From contig OX463846.1 of assembly GCA_949825065.1 (NCBI GenBank), positions 9,195,366 through 9,259,365 on the forward strand: a DNA stretch of 64,000 bases, read 5' to 3'. The position numbers and the translations under genes were made by a program. A model generated the notes under the pieces. The model saw nothing but the letters and a program-made list of their open reading frames with translations, was not told the origin of the DNA and did not search any database. Origin of the DNA: Odontocerum albicorne (taxonomy: Eukaryota; Arthropoda; Insecta; Trichoptera; Odontoceridae). Positions 23,801-34,512 of the stretch are shown in pieces (within the stretch, counting starts at the first letter, position 1; each line of letters starts with the position of its first letter).

Positions 23801-26800
23801 GAATTATTCACAATTTCACTAATAAAATAACTTGAAAATTTTATATGTCACACCTTTAATGCAAGTCTGAAACTATAAGGCCTCGGCCACACAGGTAGGA
23901 GCCTCGCTTGGTGCTTAGAGCTACGCTGCGAGCTAGGTGACATATCCTAGCGAACCAACGCACCGCATACTATCGCAATGGCCACACTGCACGCTTCGCG
24001 CCACGATACGTGATGATTAGTTAACTAGTGAGTCTCCTAGTGAACAGACGTGTTGGTTAATTTTATTGCATCACCAAGTGATTTTACAAGATGGCGGTAG
24101 TTTTAATCAAATGTCAAGTGAATTTGTGCGCTCCCAAATGTCAAGTGAATTTGTGCGAAGCACTTTAGTGTGGCCAAGCATGAAGTCACCTAGTCTATTA
24201 GTCACGTAACACCTAGCGAATCACTTTGGTGTGGCCTTAGCCTAAGGTAATTAAATTGTAAACTTCAAAAAGATGATATTTTGATAGACCTTTTGATAGC
24301 TTCTGTATTTAATGCATTATCTGCCATTTTTATGTGTTTAGAAGTGTTATTTAAATATATTTTGTACATACTATGTTGCTGTCAATAAACTTATATTTAT
24401 TTATTTATATCATAAATTATGCAATTTAAATTAAACTCATGGAGAACATTGGAGAATGGTAATATAACATGTAAACCTAATTTTTAAATATTATTTGGAA
24501 ATCAAACTTAATATTAAATTCGTCGTTTAATGCTTAACCTGGACAATTAAATATTTGTCCATTGGAAGACATTCAACCCATGTACTCGTATAATAAATTA
24601 AAATATTTGCAGATATTATGTAAGTTACATAATCCAGTTCCAATTCCACCGCACCCTTTGCGAGAAGGCTGGAGAGTATGTGCCTGGAGATGAGACCAAG
24701 AAGTTAACAAACTGTGACATATACAAGAATGCGGAAGCTGGAAAAGCTCTGGGGTAAATTATGCTTTTAATGTTAATTTGTTCAAGGTTTGATCAAAACT
24801 TTATTAAGACATCAATATATTTTAATAACACAGATACCCCTTGTAAAATGCAATTCCACGTTTACGTGATTTCACTCCAACACAATTTAAATAAAATAAT
24901 GAAACAAATATTATATAAAAATCCAATTAGAATTTATCCAATTGAAAGGATTAAGTTATTTAGGCCTTCTAAGAAAATATAAATAATTAACATACTAGCC
25001 AAGTTAGGGTAATAAGGCAGGTGATACAATTTTTGGAAACCACAGTGTTCAATAGCAGCAACATAAGTGTAAATTAGGGCATCGTTGTGCAATAATCTCA
25101 CGCTTTGTGATAGCTTTCCTGGGCATTTTGTTTTTATGGCATCCTTTAATTTGTGCATTAAAAACTCATAATACTCACCATTAATCAAAGTGTTTCTCTC
25201 TTTGAAGTCAATTTTTAAAACCCCCCTGACAATCCCGAAAAATTGTTGTCATAATCTGTTTTTGGACTCGTGTTACCTTGACTTTTTTAGCCCCTGGTGA
25301 TTCCTTTTTAGACAGGACTCCAGAGTTTTAGCTGCTTGTCACCTTTATTGTAGATATTTTACTGAAATTATACATAAACTTAAACACTAATGGAAAAAAA
25401 CAAACAGTAAATAATTTTACCTTACAATGGCCAATTTTATAATTTATCTGCAAATTCAGATATGGGAAAGTAACTCATTAATTTTATTGTATTACACTTC
25501 CATTGTAAACAATATGACGTGGCGGGTTTATGATGATCTGTTCCAATCAATCATAAAGGTGTTTAAACAAGCCTTAAGTGAAAACTGACAAATTTTTTTT
25601 TAAATCTAGGCATCAACAGGAATCAATTCCGCAACCCTCAGGCTGGAAAACAGGCCTCTTACCAACTAGATCAGGGAGATAGTAATAAACGTAAAATGTT
25701 CATAATTTTTTCACCATTGTGCAACAATTTTGATGTGCAAGGTTCTACATAAGACTGAACATTTTTAAATAATAAGGTTAAATTCAACATTTAATTCAGA
25801 TAAATATATCAGAATTAAATGTTGAATTTAACCTTAAGGACTGCTTAACATTGCTACTTAATCGGTTACTAATTTTATTAATAATTTTTTGTAATGGTAA
25901 AATGTAAATTGTTTCAGTGAGTTGCTTCGAATGGGTGCCTCCCGCCCATGGCAAGATGCCATGGAGGTGCTCACTGGACAGAGGAGCATGGATGCAGGGG
26001 CTCTGCTGGAGTACTTTAAGCCACTGCATCATTGGCTTGAGGTGGAGAACGAGAGAACTGGAGAACTTATCGGTTGGGAGCCTAGCAATGTCCGTAAGTA
26101 TTTACCTTATTATTTTTTGTATTATAAAATAGGAAATTTGGCTGGCTTAGATAATGGCCAATGTTTTGAAGACATTGCAGCCTTCATCCTTAAGGCGATA
26201 TTAAGAATTTGTTATTAAATATAGTGCTTGCATATTATAATAAAAAATTTATTCGACACCTCTGAATTAAAGTGAGAAGCGAAAAAAACTGTTTATATAA
26301 TTGTCTTTGCATTTTTTAAGTAACATTAATAACATTTTATTATATATCGTCGTTGTTCTGCGAAAAGCATTTAAGTCCAAATATTGAGTTTTGATATAAA
26401 TGCAATTTAAGTTTCGCAAGGCAATGTAAAATCAAGTTTTTAATAAAATAAAATACAAACAGATGTTATTTAAAGACAGTTTATTTACTTATAAGAATTA
26501 CTACAAAAAATGAGTAACTTAAAAACATATTACCTGAAAATTAAAAAATACGGACATCTATTTTGGACTTAACCCTTTCTTGGTGAAAATTTTCATAACA
26601 GCGAAACCATATAACTTTTGAACATAAATGTTTTTTCCATATGTAGGTATTTTTATTTTAAGTAAAATGACATCAAAAAGTCATTTTAAGCAAAAATGGA
26701 CTTAAATGCTTTTCGCAGAACAACGACGATATATTCTGAAGTTTTTTTTTTAAATTAATTTCATTACTTTAAAAATAATTTCTTTAAAGAAGTTTCATTA

Positions 26801-27310
26801 CTTTGAAAACAGTTTGTTAAAAAAAATTCATTACTTTAAAAAAAAAAATTAAATTAGTTTCATTACTTTAAAAATCATTTGTTAAAATTAGTTCATTAAT
26901 TTAAAAATAATTTATTTAAATTAGTTTCATTGCATTGAAAATAATATGCATTTTTTATGTAATTACATGCATACATATTATCACGCCATTTTCCTGTCGG
27001 AGTAGACAGATAGGACAGAGCACCAGACCTTCCTATCTCAATACATCAGTCCCCTCTTCCAATCCATACACCTTCTCATAAAACTCCTACGATTTCTCAG
27101 ATTTTTTATGTTTCTGCTTTCAAATTATAATTCACTTGATGCAACCATACTTTCCTTGCTCTTCCTCTACCACGCCTTCCACTAACATTGAATAGTTATT
27201 AAATGATGTTATATTTATATCAAATTATATTTATTTGAATTTTTTCAATTTTTGCAGAGTATTGCACTGAATCTCATAAAACTGCCAGAAGAAACCATGA
27301 ACTGAAATAA
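14837..27310 (+). CDS. Ance: ACE-family dipeptidyl carboxypeptidase, gene 2 (complete, 651 aa)
   Basis: Twelve coding exons join in frame: 14837..15091, 15986..16241, 17615..17758, 18276..18467, 19106..19203, 19783..19955, 21610..21734, 22305..22432, 22647..22861, 24613..24753, 25918..26093, 27258..27310. M2 peptidases remove C-terminal dipeptides outside the cell. Residues about 15-30 are a hydrophobic run after Arg/Lys, more like an uncleaved signal anchor than a secretory signal. The zinc site is complete: HEMGH at 390-394 and the third ligand Glu418 in FHEAIGD. AKYHV and EYARYY keep the Lys, His and two Tyr that hold substrate, and NMWAQ keeps the Gln. The usual HASAWDFY is HAAADDFC here, so a conserved Trp and Tyr are lost. 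There is no C-terminal anchor. I infer an active but altered, possibly membrane-tethered enzyme. Confidence 0.93.
15240..15470 (+). mobile_element. LINE 3' UTR fragment (CR1/L2-like)
   Basis: This matches the 3' region of the copies at 20090 and 51780 ('tgcagatttaggaagcactt', 'tatatacactacacacatta', 'gtttgtcttcatcttcggt'). It has no reading frame and lies in intron 1 of gene 2. Confidence 0.6.
15470..15590 (-). mobile_element. LINE 3' end fragment (same family as 22920..23395)
   Basis: The reverse complement matches the end of the fragment at 22920..23395 (ggctgccggggacaaagatg, ctctcaggtgat). It ends at TCTTCTTCTTCC, the complement of the (GAAGAA) tail there. Confidence 0.75.
16884..17049. 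mobile_element. CCCGGCGG-type MITE, copy B (deleted)
   Basis: The left end CCCGGCGGTAAGTAATAC and the right end GTATTACTTACCATCCGG match copy A at 6441..6681, with part of the middle missing. It lies in intron 2 of gene 2. Confidence 0.87.
17215..17455. repeat. inverted-repeat element in gene 2 intron 2
   Basis: 'tttggataagatttttcata' at the left pairs imperfectly with 'aaaaccttatccaaa' at the right, with internal inverted 'tttcgaaa' and 'agatgaaaactgc' motifs. The class is unknown. Confidence 0.6.
17848..18010 (+). mobile_element. SINE fragment (second head type)
   Basis: 'tgacatcaacccaggggttttgcgtttgattcttgatgg' resembles the head at 56588 (cacccgggggtttcaggttcgattcc) and continues with a shared body 'catgcggtagtattgccaac'. 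The A box is lost. Confidence 0.55.
20090..21060 (+). mobile_element. LINE 3' end (CR1/L2-like), split by a piggyBac-like MITE
   Basis: The left part (20090-20362) and right part (20864-21060) together match the uninterrupted copy at 51780..52175. The left part encodes the remains of a polyprotein tail, as in 39719..39950 ([17 protein letters not shown]). The tail ends near 'gagtttgctctctaaaaagcgctatataaattgtcc'. It lies in intron 6 of gene 2. Confidence 0.75.
20367..20859. mobile_element. piggyBac-like MITE, 493 bp (copy A)
   Basis: The ends are CCTTTCCCTTCCTGTGCTA and the complement of CCCTTCCTGTCCTGTGATG. TTAA is duplicated exactly (20363-20366 and 20860-20863). It is the inverted counterpart of 27490..28083, with about 100 bp missing in the middle. 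Confidence 0.85.
21229..21330 (+). mobile_element. SINE fragment (second head type)
   Basis: 'gtgacctaattagtggaatg' and 'tttcaggtttgattcttagtg' correspond to the A- and B-box regions of the element at 56588. Confidence 0.6.
22010..22198 (-). mobile_element. tRNA-derived SINE, reverse orientation
   Basis: The reverse complement reads 'ctgtgacctagttggtaagatgcc' then a tail with 'agtctggttttcccttcaag' and 'ttggtggaaagacattgtaac', parallel to 13972..14160. It is in intron 7 of gene 2. Confidence 0.65.
22920..23395 (+). pseudogene. LINE polyprotein C-terminal remnant (RTE-like)
   Basis: The translation reads [39 protein letters not shown] and [10 protein letters not shown], the conserved RTE-type tail. 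After a TGA at 23202-23204 further homologous sequence follows and ends in GAAGAAGAAGAAC. It is in intron 9 of gene 2. Confidence 0.88.
23625..23805. repeat. 43-bp tandem repeat, about 4 copies
   Basis: The unit contains 'gtatcatcagtttgctctc' and 'gaatattcatcgagaatata', repeated at 43-bp steps in intron 9 of gene 2. Confidence 0.92.
23877..24244. mobile_element. MITE with GGCCACAC ends
   Basis: 'taaggcctcggccacac' at the left matches the complement of 'gtgtggccttagcctaa' at the right, with more inverted words inside. It has no coding capacity. The target duplication is unclear. Confidence 0.75.
24950..25330 (-). pseudogene. mariner-like transposase remnant
   Basis: The minus strand reads [40 protein letters not shown] and [13 protein letters not shown], corresponding to the catalytic core of a DD34D enzyme (LLHDNAP... 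HPPYSPDLAPSD). The middle Asp-Asn is inverted to Asn-Asp and the last Asp is gone. It lies in intron 10 of gene 2. Confidence 0.75.
25490..25680 (-). mobile_element. tRNA-derived SINE, reverse orientation
   Basis: The reverse complement has 'gatctagttggtaagaggcc' and 'cctgaggg...gcggaattgattcctg' (A/B-box-like), with the tail 'tcagttttcacttaaggctt'. It is a relative of 13972..14160. Confidence 0.65.
26342..26734. mobile_element. MITE with about 40-bp inverted ends
   Basis: Left 'cgtcgttgttctgcgaaaag' continuing into 'catttaagtcca' is the exact complement of the right end at about 26693-26734. The interior is AT-rich and non-coding. It lies in the last intron of gene 2. Confidence 0.9.
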
Positions 27311-27352
27311 TATATATGTACATTAAATACCTAATTTCATTTATGTTATATC

Positions 27353-27358
27353 AATAAA
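27353..27358 (+). promoter_or_regulatory. poly(A) signal of gene 2
   Basis: AATAAA lies 42 bp after the stop codon and is followed by further AATAAA repeats. Confidence 0.6.
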
Positions 27359-27489
27359 TAAATAAAATTTATTATTAAAGAATTCATCTTATTTTCCTAT
27401 TGAAACACAATGCAAATTATATTGTACTTTGTTTCAATCTAAACCCTTCTCTATCTTAATTGTGTGATTATGTAAAAGTATCAGATTAA

Positions 27490-28083
27490 CCCTTCCTTCC
27501 CTGTGATGTGTAACTAGTACACATTGCTTCTAAAAACTTTATATATCTATATAAATATAATAAATACTGGGTTCAGATTTTAGGTATTCCTCCGTAATAC
27601 ATTCACGCATTGAATGAAAAAAATAATATTAATAATAATTAACACTTATCGGACACATCAGAGATATTTTGTTAAAATCGGGAATAAATTCATCAATACA
27701 ATCAAACGTGTGCCAGTGTGTGACGTAGGTATATTCATTCTAAAAAACAGCTATGGGTGAGGAAGCGACGCTATTCGCGTTTCACTCTCACTCTACTTCG
27801 GTATATGGGAACGCAAGAAATAGAATCTCAGTTCACTCGCTTCAGTAGCTCGCGGACTTTTGTTTGAGGTGGTCGCTTCGCCCGTTTTGTGAACGTCGGT
27901 CGATGTTTTTTTCATGTTTTCAGAAATTATATTTCAGTTTTTATCACTTTTGACTTCAAATTTAATTCATTTAAGCGATTGGCTATGAATATTCTTATTT
28001 TTCCGATTTTAAATCGCTCATTTTTACATGTGTATTGAATACACAGCACCAGAATGCGTTTTTTTAGCACAGGAAGGGAAAGG
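27490..28083. mobile_element. piggyBac-like MITE, 594 bp (copy B)
   Basis: It begins CCCTTCCTTCCCTGTGATG and ends with the complement of CCTTTCCCTTCCTGTGCTA. TTAA flanks it at 27486-27489 and 28084-28087. It is the same element as 20367..20859 in the opposite orientation but carries a middle segment missing there. Confidence 0.87.
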
Positions 28084-28211
28084 TTAACAGGTGCGCTGTT
28101 TTATCGCCCTTAAGGAACTCCTCAATAAATTGAACAGCCTTTATACACAATACACCTGTGTTAGAATTAGGAGATTCCTAATTTCATCCTAATGTGGAAA
28201 CCCAGACAGAC

Positions 28212-28345
28212 TATGAGATCTGATAGAGTTTATTGTGGCATCCCTGTATTTATGAGATCTGATATGAGATCTGATAGAGTTTATTGTGGCATCCCTGTAT
28301 TTCTGATGGTGCCTATTGAGTGACGAAAATGATTATGATATATCA
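28212..28345. repeat. direct duplication around 'gatagagtttattgtggcat'
   Basis: The unit occurs twice in tandem here and a diverged third copy lies at 29020..29100, on the far side of the hAT composite. Confidence 0.8.
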
Positions 28346-28353
28346 TCTAAGTC

Positions 28354-29008
28354 AAGAGTTCCCAAAGTGGTTGAACTTAATAAGTGTAGGAAAATTCAAT
28401 ATTAGGCAAGCAGGGGGTCTACGGAAAACAAAAAAATTGTCAAGTGGTCTACGGGGCGAAAAAGTTAGGGAAACTATGGTTTAGACCAAGAGTTCCTAAA
28501 GTGGTCGATATAGACCCCCTGGGGTCGATTTGATTTTTCTAGGGGTCGATAGTTTCAATAAAAAAAATTGAGGGTCGACGACAGCAAAAATAGACCCCTT
28601 ACTACTGCTATTTGTTTGTTACTTCAAAATATCTATGATTTCAATAGATACCTAATTAAGAATATTTGTTAATATTTGTACTTATTTTGAATTTACATAT
28701 TTATTTCATAAATGCCAAAAATAAAAAAAAACTGATAGTATTTTTTTGCTTTAATTGTCGTCATCGCAGATTTAAAAATTAAATGTTGCAGAAGATAATG
28801 CAATGCATAATCCATAGTCCTTTTATCTTTTTCAATCTTTAATTACAAGTGATTAAAATGAAAAGTTTGATATCTAGTGAAATATTTAATAACGAGTACT
28901 GTACAAACTTATTAATTTGAGTAAGTAAAGTAAATGACTAGGGGGTCGACGGTTTTAAAAGTTTTTGGTAAAGGGGTCTGCGGCCGAAAAAAGTTTGGGA
29001 ACTCTTGA
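28354..29008. mobile_element. composite hAT-type MITE
   Basis: The outer ends CAAGAGTTCCCAAAGTGG and the complement of CAAGAGTTCCCAAACTTT are flanked by ATCTAAGT and ATCTAAGG, a nearly perfect 8-bp duplication. Inside, at 28487, a second left end (CAAGAGTTCCTAAAGTGG) starts right after the right-end sequence shared with the element at 8744..9405. A related right end lies at 55900..55972. Confidence 0.75.
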
Positions 29009-29539
29009 TCTAAGGGCTGATAGATCAGATGAAGTTTATTGTGACATCCCCATGTTCCTGATGGAACCTAGGGGTTATGAAAAAGATTATGATATATCAT
29101 GTTAATTGACTAACAGAAAAGGACTTCCCATGTCATACAAAAGCCTTGAATGAACCCAAAGAGTCGTAAAAGAATAGTATATTTTTAAAGAACTCATGCT
29201 TTTTTTCGCAGCATTGCTTCTAGTATTGAAGTTCCTACATAGATGGTGGACATGGCGAAAACATATAAATACTTTATAGGGATATGGTGCATTCATTTGA
29301 ATGTAAAACTGATTGTGATTTGTTTATTTTTTATTTCATTAGACAATTCATATATATTCATATGTGATATAGAGCAAATATGAGTGGAAGTCTTGGTAGA
29401 ACAAGACAAAATAAAGTATGGTTGAATCAAGCGAACGATATTTTGAAAAAAGTAAACTTAAAAAGCTAAATAAATTGCAGAGTTGTATGAAAAAGTGCAT
29501 GGATGTAGAAGAGGCAAAGGATGTGTGTTGAAATAGGAA

Positions 29540-30000
29540 TATCTGATGTATCGGACGTATGCGTCACCTAAAAAATATTATTAACATATATTTTCTTGTT
29601 TGTTTGATATGTAGAAATGTACTTGTTGTGTACCGATTGTAATGAAATGTTCCTTATGCGTGACCTTCGCAATAGCTATTATCAAAAGTTGGCCGGCTCA
29701 TGCAAGCGAAAAACGTGTGAGATACATAGTATCTCGCAAGCCATGACAGCATGCACGGACGAAAATAGGAGCTTACGATGAGCGATTGGCTGCACATAAG
29801 GAGCGCAAAATATCAAAAATACATTCTCAGTTTCTGAAACGTTAACTGTGTTTTTACTTATGACCAACTTCCACCTGCTAAAGAGAAATCTCTTCACCCT
29901 GCTACTTTTCACCGGAAAAGCATAAAGCAACACGAAATCTCCGAGTATTGAGTGGTAGCCATCCACCTATTTTACAGTCTTTGTACTGGTGCTGTACAAA
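29540..30000. repeat. unclassified interspersed repeat, copy 1
   Basis: About 460 bp starting 'gtatcggacgtatgcgtcac' and ending 'gtactggtgctgtaca'. A close copy is at 61613..62062, a partial reverse one at 37086..37262 and a short piece at 18610..18660. Minus-strand frames in it are not conserved between copies. It might be a solo LTR or a MITE. Confidence 0.75.
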
Positions 30001-30639
30001 GGGGTCCTTCGAGCCAGATCTGCTGCATTTACTGTACATCTTGCACTCTGTCCTTTCTGCCTACCCCAGCAGGGAAATGACTTGAGAATATGTATGTATG
30101 TAACTTTCTAAACTGAGTTATATAAATTATAATTTTATTGTTATTTTTGAAGCAATTTTAAAAGACTTCTGTCTCTGATTAGTAAAACAAAATAGTGCTG
30201 TAAAATAAGTTTGATAATGTAATTATCTCTTAATTTCTTGATGAAAACGATACAGATAAAATTTGATAAAAAAAACATGTAAAAAACACATTTCACAATC
30301 AAGATATAACTTAATAATGATAACATATATGTATTATCTAATATTATAAATCCCCGCAGAGATTCAATCAATGAATTATAGAGAAATCATGAAAATATTA
30401 CATTATATAAGCTAATGATTAGATTCACTTCTTTCAGTTGGTGTCGAGAGCTGATTGTATAGGTAAGTCCATTATTTTATTCAAATTAAATTATCAATTT
30501 TATAATTATTGAATTATGAAGAAAATAAGTTTAAATTTTATTTACATTCAAAATATATGCAGATCAAATACCATTATAACGAAATATATGCAGATCAAAT
30601 ACCATTATAACGAAATTCATGAAACTATAAAAAATATTA

Positions 30640-31015
30640 GGTTGAGGATAAGCAAATTATAGTAAATGTTGAGGATAAGCAAAAAATAATATAGGTTGAG
30701 GGTAGGAAAATTATATTATAGTTTGAGGATTGGCAAATTAAAGTACAGGTTGAGCATAGGAAAATCGTAGTATAGGTTGAGAATAAGTAAATTGCAGTAT
30801 ATGTTGAGGGTAAGAAAATTGTAGTACAGGTTGAGGACACGAAAATTATAGTATAGTTTGAGGAAAGGCAAATTAATGTATAGGTTGAGAATAAGCAAAT
30901 TATAGTTAAAGTTGAGCAAATTATAGTAAAGATTGAGGATAAGCAAATTATAGTATATATTGAGTATAGGTAAATTATAGTCTAGGTTGAGGTAAAGCAA
31001 ATTATAATTCATATA
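30640..31015. repeat. degenerate minisatellite, about 26-bp unit
   Basis: Many diverged copies of a 'ggttgaggataagcaaatta' unit. The minus-strand frames rich in Leu, Tyr and Asn over this stretch are products of the repeat, not genes. Confidence 0.9.
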
Positions 31016-33605
31016 AGGTGTGAAACAAAGAGAGAAAACAAAGAAAGAAAACATTACAAACTCATTATTTTCATTAAATTAAATCTTAATTCATATAGAT
31101 TTTTTAAAACAGTAAAAAACTTACTGGATATAAATCTATTTTCAAAACGCTTTCCCTTTGAAATTATATAATTATGTTGACTCAAACCTACCTTTATGTT
31201 AACATGTACCATGAAATACAAAATTTTAGTTTCAAATATTTCAAGAGAAAAAGAACTAAAATTGAACCTATGAAAAGATAAAACCAATACTATTAAATAA
31301 TACATTAAAGCAGCACACTTTGTCTTCAGAGTAACTGCTAAGTAATATTATTTACTTTTTATTTGGCTACTTGAATAGTGTTCTACTTTATGTTCGATTG
31401 AAAAATAGCTGTAACAGTGCTGCTTCTACAAAGTAGCTGTAACATTATTACTGGACACGGTTTTTTGAAATTTTATATGAGAATGTCGTTGGATCAACAT
31501 TACCTTTGGTTTGACTTATTTAAAGGAAATGCATGTTTGTGTGTGTAGCACAGTTTTATTATAAATTAGTTTATCTGTTTACTGTCAGAGATAAAGCTAT
31601 GATAAATCATAATATGTATAAAAAAATCACTTGTGATAGCATTGTAATCCTTGATAAAGACCAATAAAAATTAATTTGTATTGAGGTTTATTAATTTGTC
31701 AACTGAAGTAATTATATCAATATGTTTTTTCTGCAAAAAAATTGTTTCTGAGAAATATTTTTCTTTGGCTATTGATTTCCTTTATTATTTACTAGTTGAC
31801 TAACGCGTTGATCCCCCACAGGTTTTACTTAAAATAGTTTAAAAAATGATTATTTGTTTTTTAGTATTATTTGATAGGATATATGAGAATGTATTGTTTT
31901 TATTTATTTTGATGATTTTTTTACAAGTATTATTGTTTTTTTTGATATGCCGGCCACGGGTGTCCGTTACGGCGCCAATAGATTGATTTATTGCAATGCG
32001 CCAAGCCGGCCAATTTTCCGGCCACCTAGCTCGCTCTACCATGCGCGAGCGACTGCACGCTAGTTTGTTTTTGGTTAGAACATTGACCGTTATTTGTTTC
32101 GATTTCAATTAGTTACACGTGTCACTCTTATTAGCAGTGTCGCGAGTTGTGTCACATTAAAAATAAAGCAATACCTATCGTGTTACAATGAATAAGCTAT
32201 ACTGATACGATACCTGCTAATATAGTGATAAACTTCGATAAAGAACATCGTTATTGCTAAATTTTCATTTTTCGTATTTTTTATAACTTACATAATTTTC
32301 ATTTTTATATCAATAAAAACACATTTACGATTTTATATAATAAAAAATGATGTTTGTTTTTCATCACATTTGTGAGCCTTTATTTAGTGCCTTGGAAGAA
32401 ATATTCTCAGGCAAAGTTGCAGAAGTAATATACAGAAGGGCCATCCTGGTCACCGCATATAGAAAAATCCACATTACGCGTGCCCGCTGGCACTGTATAA
32501 CAACTCTAAGGTAGGTCTTCCTTGCCGGTCACCAGTGACCCCCACGGCACCCTTAAAGCAATTCAGTGCCGGCCTAATGGAGCGTGCTAATGGAGCTCTG
32601 TCAAGTCTTTAGGATTGCAAACAATAAATTTCATTTTACTTTTGATATTTTCTGCCTCGTATTTGTGGGTATAAGAATGACTAGTTAGAACCTATGACTT
32701 CAGTTATATTATGATGAACCCAGTCAGTCACCGTGCACAATACACAAGAACTTATTTTATGACTCTTCCTCCCTGTTGTATTGCTTATTAACATCCCCTG
32801 AAAATCCTCAAGGGCTATTGATAAGCCTCCGTTCATATCTACACTCTGTAGTTCGGAGGACAGCAGTTAAGAGCAATATTTTTGTGTTCCTTGCTTAGTG
32901 GGTCCAGTGTATCAGAGATCTTTCTCTTGTATATCCTTCTATGCCCTCCATAGCCAACTACCTCCTTTCCAAACTACTCACTAAGCTGAGGGTGATACAT
33001 CTCAGAATTGGCAGACTCATTATAGGTTTTTGAATATTTTGCCTTTCTTTTCAAAACTCAATCCCTCTTTATTTTAAAATACCATTAAGTTCAATAGTTT
33101 CTGGCCTGAACACATTAGAGCCTGTATATACAAATACAACGACTGTCACGTCTACCACATGGCCAGGTGATGTTACAGTTAAAATTTGATACCTCTACCT
33201 TCAGTAGTATGTCAATGAGAGCCAATAAAAGACATGTTGTTTCGTTATATTCATAAATGTAAAAAGTTTAATATCACAAGGTCGTCAAGTTTCTTTCTAA
33301 AAAAGCTAAAACCTGGCTGAAATTAAACAACATTAGGAAGGGAAAATAACATTAGGAAGGGAAAATAATATAACTATAGTTCAGAAATTCTAGGACGAGT
33401 TCTGTGACAGCTCACAAATTGGCCCCAATACAACCTTGTAACGATATTCAGTAATTTTAATTATTTTATCAACTTTAATATAAGCCTCAATTCTAATAAA
33501 TAGCAAGTTATTTGGGTAAATACATTACATAAGGTAGAATTTCCGAACTATAAACACTCAGCTCTAATTAACATACACTGAGAGTAGAGGTCTTAATTTT
33601 AACTA
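31016..33605. other. intergenic, no gene recognised
   Basis: AT-rich spacer. A GC-richer block at 31945-32060 contains paired 'ccggcc' and 'gcgcgag' words but no supported gene. The area near 32440-32600 is non-repetitive within the window and unassigned. The palindromic MITE at 33374 is listed separately. Confidence 0.5.
33374..33556. mobile_element. TATAGTTCGG MITE, deleted copy
   Basis: The ends TATAGTTCAGAAATTCTAGG and the complement of TATAGTTCGGAAATTCTACC match the copies at 54595..55155, 58861..59079 and 62500..63066. Confidence 0.83.
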
Positions 33606-34339
33606 CGAGGCGTATCCAGAAAGTAAGTGTACTGAGGCTCTCACGACCGGATGGATTTTATTTTCGTCATGTTGGCTACACTTCCGTGTAGCCTGACCCT
33701 TCCCCTCCGCAACGAGACCAGTTCGAGGTCAGTACGTTGAGAAGTGTCGACGCGACAAGACGTTTCGTGAAAAATGTCAAACCATCCGTGTTTTGGGACT
33801 GTCAAGGCATAATTTTAATTGAATATATGCCTCAAGGGGAGACCATCAACTCTGCAAGATACTGTGAGACCCTAAAAAAATTGCGGAGGGCGATTCAGAA
33901 CAAGAGGAGAGGCATGCTGACAAAGGGAGTCTGCCTGCTGCACGACAATGCAATACCACACACGGCCAACGCCACGAAGGAACTGCTCGCCTCGTTTAAA
34001 TGGGATGTCCTGAACCATCCCGCGCATTCCCCTGACCTAGCATCTTCAGATTACTATCTCTTTACCTCCCTGAAGCTGCACATGGGTGGAAAAAGGTTTT
34101 CAACCGACGAGGAGGTAAAGGAGGAGGTGGATAAGTGGACGGAGGGCTTGGCGGGAAACTACTTCGAGGAAGGCATCAAAAAGTTGATACCCCGCTTCAC
34201 CACATGCATTGAGAGGAATGGCGACTATGTCGAAAAATAGCTTACATATGTACTACGGTAACCACGTTTTTTTTTTGTTTAAATAAAAAAAATTGTAACC
34301 TACAAAAATTCAGTACACTTAGTTTCTGGATATGCCTCG
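33606..34339 (+). mobile_element. internally deleted mariner, 734 bp
   Basis: The inverted ends CGAGGCGTATCCAGAAAGTA and the complement of CGAGGCATATCCAGAAACTA are flanked by TA (33604-33605 and 34340-34341). It is about half the length of a full mariner. Confidence 0.93.
33737..34240 (+). pseudogene. mariner transposase C-terminal half
   Basis: The open frame holds only the catalytic C-terminal half: SVFWDCQGIILIEYM, LLHDNAIPHTA (middle Asp) and HSPDLASSDYYLF (last Asp) with 34 residues between, ending near ERNGDYVEK. The DNA-binding domain and the first catalytic Asp are absent because of an internal deletion. The subfamily differs from the element at 11174. Confidence 0.92.
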
Positions 34340-34512
34340 TATTACATTGCCAGACCATCTGAGGGGCATGTCCAGCATGCTATCTGTCCATACAGACACT
34401 AACTTGTTCAGGCCAGAAACTTTTGGGTCTTAGTGATATCTAATTTCATTACTTTTTACTTAAATATTTCTCATTTCAATCTATTTTAATGTGAGCTTAT
34501 TTTGAAGGAACT

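Noticed and set aside
30637..31054. Two minus-strand frames with repeating Leu-Tyr-Asn and Ser-Thr motifs
   Set aside because: They are translations of a degenerate minisatellite; the two overlapping frames are equally open and neither has a supported start.
31839..32108. Minus-strand 89-codon frame with an Arg/Trp-rich middle
   Set aside because: No recognisable domain, no splice context, and poly-Asn/Lys ends from AT-rich DNA. I see no support for a gene.
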